From Caldisalinibacter kiritimatiensis (GTDB lineage: Bacteria; Bacillota; Clostridia; Tissierellales; Caldisalinibacteraceae): 45,493 nucleotides of DNA. The translations under genes and the position numbers were made by a program. The stretch spans positions 1 through 45,493 of the forward strand of contig NZ_ARZA01000039.1 of NCBI RefSeq assembly GCF_000387765.1. The letters run 5' to 3'. The notes under the pieces were generated by a model. It had not been told where the DNA came from, did no database searches, and saw nothing but the letters and a program-made list of their open reading frames with translations. How positions within the stretch are numbered: the stretch's first letter is position 1; every line of letters begins with the position of its first letter. This document shows, piece after piece, positions 42,304 to 45,493 of this stretch.

Positions 42304-43234
42304 AGAACATATTTCTCTTTGCTAAGAATACAGCTACTATAACTGAAACTATAACTGAAAGCCCTACTATTGTTGAAAAGGCATATGGTGAATTCTGAAG
42401 TGGTAAAGCTACATTCATACCATAAAAACTAGCAAACATAGTTGGAATAGCCATAACTATAGTTATAGATGTCAATATTTTCATTACTATGTTTAAATTA
42501 TTAGATATTACTGAAGCAAATGCATCCATCATTCCACTTAAGATATTACTATAAATATTAGCCATCTCTATTGCCTGTTTGTTTTCAATAATTACATCTT
42601 CTAATAAATCTTGGTCATCTGGATATAGCTTCACTGCATCTGTTTTTAATAATTTTTCTAAAACTATTTCATTTGCCCTTAATGAAGTTGAAAAATAAAC
42701 CAAACTCTTTTCTAAATCTAATAATTGTATTAGTTCTTTATTTTTCATTGACCTATGAAGCTGTCTTTCTATCTCATTACTCATTTTATCTATCTGTTTT
42801 AAATAAAGTAAATATCTAGTAGCCATTCTGTATAATAATTGCAACACAAATCTAGTTCTCTTATAAGTAAAGAAAGATCTAACCTTATTCTGCTCAAACT
42901 GTTGAATTATATAATTTTCCTTTAGACAAATCGTTATTATATATTTTCCTTTTAATATAATTCCTAATGGTAATGTGGAATAAACATATGAGCCCTCATA
43001 TTCTTCTACTATGGGAATATCAACTAAAATAAATACCTGCTCATTTTCTACCTCTATCCTTGAACTCTCTTCGTCATCTAATGGTGCCTTTAAAAAATCC
43101 ATTTCTACACCAAGATTTTTATGAATTGACTGTATCTCTTCATCTGTAGGTTTTATAAGGTTTATCCAACACCCTTCTTCAAATTCATTTAATTCTAATA
43201 ACGAACCCTCTACCGTCTTATATATATTTAACAT
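42302..43234 (-). CDS. corA: CorA family Mg2+ transporter
   Basis: Cytoplasmic funnel domain, then two C-terminal membrane helices with the pore signature FASFYGMNV between them. 310 residues from the ATG at 43234, 8 bases after GAGG; the GTG at 43243 is too close to that site. The M-box riboswitch upstream supports Mg2+ as the ion. Confidence 0.94.
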   Translation of the reverse strand: MLNIYKTVEGSLLELNEFEEGCWINLIKPTDEEIQSIHKNLGVEMDFLKAPLDDEESSRIEVENEQVFILVDIPIVEEYEGSYVYSTLPLGIILKGKYIITICLKENYIIQQFEQNKVRSFFTYKRTRFVLQLLYRMATRYLLYLKQIDKMSNEIERQLHRSMKNKELIQLLDLEKSLVYFSTSLRANEIVLEKLLKTDAVKLYPDDQDLLEDVIIENKQAIEMANIYSNILSGMMDAFASVISNNLNIVMKILTSITIVMAIPTMFASFYGMNVALPLQNSPYAFSTIVGLSVIVSVIVAVFLAKRNMF

Positions 43235-43321
43235 CTTAGACACCTCACAATGTTATATTTCCCCGAATATTCCTCTATTATATAAAATGATACAGTCGTT
43301 TTTCTATTTAACTAATTTATA

Positions 43322-43429
43322 TTAACTGTGACACTGTTGGGATATGATGAAAATAGAGAAGTATCCCGGGATGCTTTTTATTAAATTGTCTGTATTATTA
43401 CACCTACTAGGCCCTTCATCCATTTTCAT
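43322..43429 (-). CDS. 35-codon ORF in the corA leader
   Basis: A complete small ORF (MKMDEGPSRCNNTDNLIK, ending SIFIISQQCHS) with a well-placed GAAGGGAG just before the ATG, between the M-box terminator and corA, 78 bases before the corA start. No family is recognised. It could be a real small protein, a leader peptide coupling translation to Mg2+, or chance. The palindrome GCATCCCGGGATAC-like segment lies within it. Confidence 0.45.
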   Translation of the reverse strand: MKMDEGPSRCNNTDNLIKSIPGYFSIFIISQQCHS

Positions 43430-43458
43430 CACTCCCTTCAAATTTGTTTATACACAAA

Positions 43459-43487
43459 TAAAAAACCCTTTCATACAGATGAAAGGG
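43459..43487 (-). terminator. M-box controlled terminator
   Basis: CCCTTTCAT-CTG-TATGAAAGGG followed by TTTTTTATTTG on the minus strand, just downstream of the aptamer and upstream of corA. Confidence 0.88.
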
Positions 43488-43491
43488 GCAC

Positions 43492-43668
43492 ATATTCTCC
43501 TAACACCTGTTGGGGTTTGGCACTATATAGCTTAGGATAAAACCAGCCACGTTATGTATAACCTTTCCGATTATACATGTTCAACCCATTGGCATCTCTA
43601 GATGTTTCTGGGCAGTGGCGTATTTCTATATAGGAGCCTCGCCTAACCAGGTTCACATTCTTAAGTTT
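43492..43668 (-). ncRNA. M-box (ykoK) Mg2+ riboswitch
   Basis: On the minus strand the conserved M-box blocks appear in order: GTTAGGCGAGGCTCCTATAT, ATACGCCACTGCCCAGAAA, GATGCCAATGGGTTGAAC, then GGTTATACATAACGTGGCTGG and the closing TATATAGTGCC. Mg2+ binding is expected to favour the terminator and shut off corA. Confidence 0.93.
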
Positions 43669-43677
43669 TCTATTTAT

Positions 43678-43706
43678 ATCTTATTTCATAATATGATTTT
43701 TTTCAA
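43678..43706 (-). promoter_or_regulatory. SigmaA promoter of the M-box/corA transcript
   Basis: TTGAAA (43701-43706), 17-base spacer, TAAGAT (43678-43683) on the minus strand, immediately upstream of the aptamer. Confidence 0.6.
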
Positions 43707-43903
43707 CCCTTTAGTACATGGAATACAGTGTAAAATCAATTTGACTATTGAATACTAGACGTTATGCGGATGAAATGACATATAACGACGTGTAGAGTAG
43801 CTCTATTGACATTAGGTTAATTCGATTAAATCCTCATCAGCAATAATAAATTAAATAGATTGAGTTAATTAAGACTTTTATAAAAAGTTCATCTGTTACT
43901 TTG

Positions 43904-44803
43904 TTAGTTATTACCTTCTTTACTTCCTGTGAATCTTATTTCGACACATGGGTTGTCAATTTTATATTCCCCTTCAAACAAATTAAACGTTTTTATGCTA
44001 AAAAATTTAGATGGTTCTTTTAAACTAATTTTAACATAACTATTACCAGACTCTTCATAAAAATCAACAGAGCTAAAATAATAATTGTTTTTAAAATCCT
44101 TCTGATTTTGTTCATATAAATTACTACTTAGTTTTGTATTCTTAAATGAAATAATTATTTGATTTTTTTCTTCATCATAATTTGTTTCCATAGGAGGTAT
44201 ATCTAGAAAACCTGCATAAAATATGGATTCATAACCTTCTTGTGGCTCAAACATAATCTGTATTCCATTTAAAGTATCTGTTACTTTAGCAATAATTTCA
44301 TGTTCTTTACTTCCAAGAGCAACTTTTTTATTAATTGGAAAATTTATTTCTTTATACTCTGCAATAAAATCATATTGGGATTTAACATTTTCAGTATTTC
44401 TCTTGCAGTGTATTTCAAAGGGTGCACTTCTTAAAGCACTTTCTGAGTGTTTTCCGTTTGCTACTAACACTATATAGTTTTCATTTATTATTTTGTATGA
44501 TTCAATAAAATAATCTTCACTGGGTAAAATATCCCTATCCCCTGTTTTTAAGTTTACCAATTCAAATCTGTTGGCTAAACTTGAAATTTGACTTTCAATT
44601 AAAATATAATCTGTATCATTTCTTTTAAATTGAAATATATTAACTATTTTGCTTTCTGAATTCTCATATTCATTTTTTATTTCTTCTATTGTTAGTATAT
44701 TTTTACCATCTATTAGATTACTGTTTGTTGTTTTGTTGTTCTTCACTAAACAACCTGTAATCATTAATAAAGATATTAGTATAGAAAGTAATTTTAATCT
44801 CAT
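43904..44803 (-). CDS. Lipoprotein of unknown function
   Basis: About 299 residues from the ATG at 44803 (MRLKLLSILI), with GAGGAGG upstream; a longer reading to 44827 is not supported. Signal peptide with lipobox ITGC (C18). The mature part is mostly beta strands with acidic and asparagine-rich loops (TNYDEEKNQIIISFKNTKLS). No family recognised. Followed by no obvious terminator; upstream lies the truncated amidase-domain gene, 94 bases away on the same strand. Confidence 0.75.
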   Translation of the reverse strand: MRLKLLSILISLLMITGCLVKNNKTTNSNLIDGKNILTIEEIKNEYENSESKIVNIFQFKRNDTDYILIESQISSLANRFELVNLKTGDRDILPSEDYFIESYKIINENYIVLVANGKHSESALRSAPFEIHCKRNTENVKSQYDFIAEYKEINFPINKKVALGSKEHEIIAKVTDTLNGIQIMFEPQEGYESIFYAGFLDIPPMETNYDEEKNQIIISFKNTKLSSNLYEQNQKDFKNNYYFSSVDFYEESGNSYVKISLKEPSKFFSIKTFNLFEGEYKIDNPCVEIRFTGSKEGNN

Positions 44804-44897
44804 AAATACCTCCTCTAATCTACCCACTTTATATAGACTATCTATTAGTTATGATAGTTGTAATTTTTTAACTTAATTAGTTTTTTGTGAATAATAA

Positions 44898-45332
44898 CTA
44901 AAGTATCGAAAAAAGAAATCCATAAATATTTATAAACTCAAAATCACTTGGAGGAACTGCTACTCCACCATAAAGAGCTTTTAAGTTATGATTTTTACGA
45001 TTATTAGTATGTGCACTAATATAAATTTCATCCCAATCAGTATAACCATCACCATCGTTATCAGTGATCTTAGTAATAAACATTACATGTCCTGGGTCAT
45101 AAACATAGTCCCCAATTTTCATATATGTTGGTTCTGTATATGATATACCTTGTATACCATAATCATTCTGAGATTTATTGTTCAAAATCCAATTACGGAA
45201 GTCAGAAGTAGATGTCCAATTCCAATCATATTTACCATCTGCCCCAACTTCTCCAGTTGTATTAGCCCACCAATCTTCTGTCATAGGCTTATCTTTATTA
45301 GCACTATCTCGATCAAACATGCTTGCCGGCAT
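44898..45332 (-). pseudogene. Amidase_6-like domain fragment, 5' broken
   Basis: The 144 codons match the C-terminal part of clostridial amidase-domain proteins: DWWANTTGE, DWNWTSTSDFRNWILNN, the H of DPGHVMFI and YISAHTNN. The expected upstream DCTNFVSQCL block with the catalytic cysteine is absent. In the same frame a TAA lies four codons before the first ATG. In another frame LSQKNAGKHV, which resembles the FVSQ-x-NAGG block, runs into a TGA next to FDRDSANK, consistent with a frameshift. No ribosome site precedes the first ATG. Likely a decayed gene. Confidence 0.6.
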
Positions 45333-45493
45333 TCTTTTGACTTAAAGGTTTTTGTTTGGTAGTCTCGTATACAACATCTTTCCCACTCCTTTAAATCTTG
45401 CTCCAATTTTTCCTGGTAATAACAGGTTGTGTAATTTATCATATTTCTTTAATTTTTTAACTATAGAATTAATCTATGTTTACTAATTAGTTT

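Larger units (their letters stand above)
43244..43903. other. 660-base region: corA leader, M-box and repeat fragments
   Basis: Contains, from the right, the downstream end of the lipoprotein gene's unit, repeat-like TAGACGTTATGCGGATGAAA (43756-43775), the corA promoter, the M-box aptamer, its terminator and the small ORF. No other gene was seen. Confidence 0.75.

Noticed and set aside
43344-43535. 63-codon plus-strand ORF over the M-box terminator
   Set aside because: It overlaps the corA leader, terminator and aptamer on the other strand, whose structure explains the sequence.

Overview
The window reads as a chromosomal segment of a low-GC, endospore-forming, anaerobic Firmicute of the Clostridia/Tissierellia type. 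The evidence is AT-rich DNA, strong AGGAGG-type ribosome sites, many sporulation and germination genes (sleB-ypeB, spoIIR, gerA-type operon, a SPOCS/LysM protein, a SpoIID-amidase fusion), and a clostridial lysine-fermentation operon with B12- and radical-SAM-dependent aminomutases. No transposase, phage gene, CRISPR array, rRNA or tRNA was recognised. Most genes lie on the minus strand.

Left part (1-10.1 kb): a lysine-fermentation block, transcribed leftward as kdd-kamA-kamB-kamC-kamD-kamE. A near-consensus sigma-54 promoter precedes kdd. Upstream lies a PAS/AAA+/Fis sigma-54 activator, then two tiny XapX-type membrane proteins. KamB and KamC are the P-loop and MutS-like partners thought to reactivate the B12 enzyme KamDE. 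REP-like double-hairpin repeats sit in the operon gaps.

10.2-24 kb: housekeeping and spore genes. These are murI with a YwiB-like gene, sleB-ypeB, spoIIR, a gerA-type germinant receptor operon with a small membrane protein, ispE-gntR-nucleotidyltransferase, and a three-SPOCS-plus-LysM spore protein. 23.4-25.9 kb is the polyamine operon speD-speE-speB; the matching arginine decarboxylase gene is 15 kb away at 40.7-42.1 kb.

26-29.3 kb (plus strand): a GltD/NfnB-like flavoprotein, then a lysine riboswitch with terminator driving an NhaC-family carrier, probably lysine uptake. An extra hairpin shares the 5' strand of aptamer stem P1.

29.3-35.0 kb is the most accessory-looking region: a six-gene leftward surface-fibre operon. 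It holds a SipW-type signal peptidase, three TasA/camelysin-like subunits of increasing size, a TasA-like protein ending in three S-layer-homology (SLH) repeats, and a membrane-anchored coiled-coil protein whose N-terminus resembles a SipW substrate. Strong hairpins separate several of the genes. I infer a cell-wall-anchored TasA-type filament.

35-45.5 kb: an L,D-transpeptidase lipoprotein flanked by two direct copies of an 83-bp repeat; Veg; the SpoIID-amidase fusion; an H-NOX-chemoreceptor fusion that keeps the residues of O2-binding H-NOX pockets; arginine decarboxylase; CorA under an Mg2+ M-box riboswitch with a 35-codon upstream ORF; an unknown lipoprotein; and a 5'-broken amidase-domain gene at the right edge.

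Several families of short hairpin-forming dispersed repeats fill the intergenic gaps. In one case a repeat supplies the last codons and stop of a gene.
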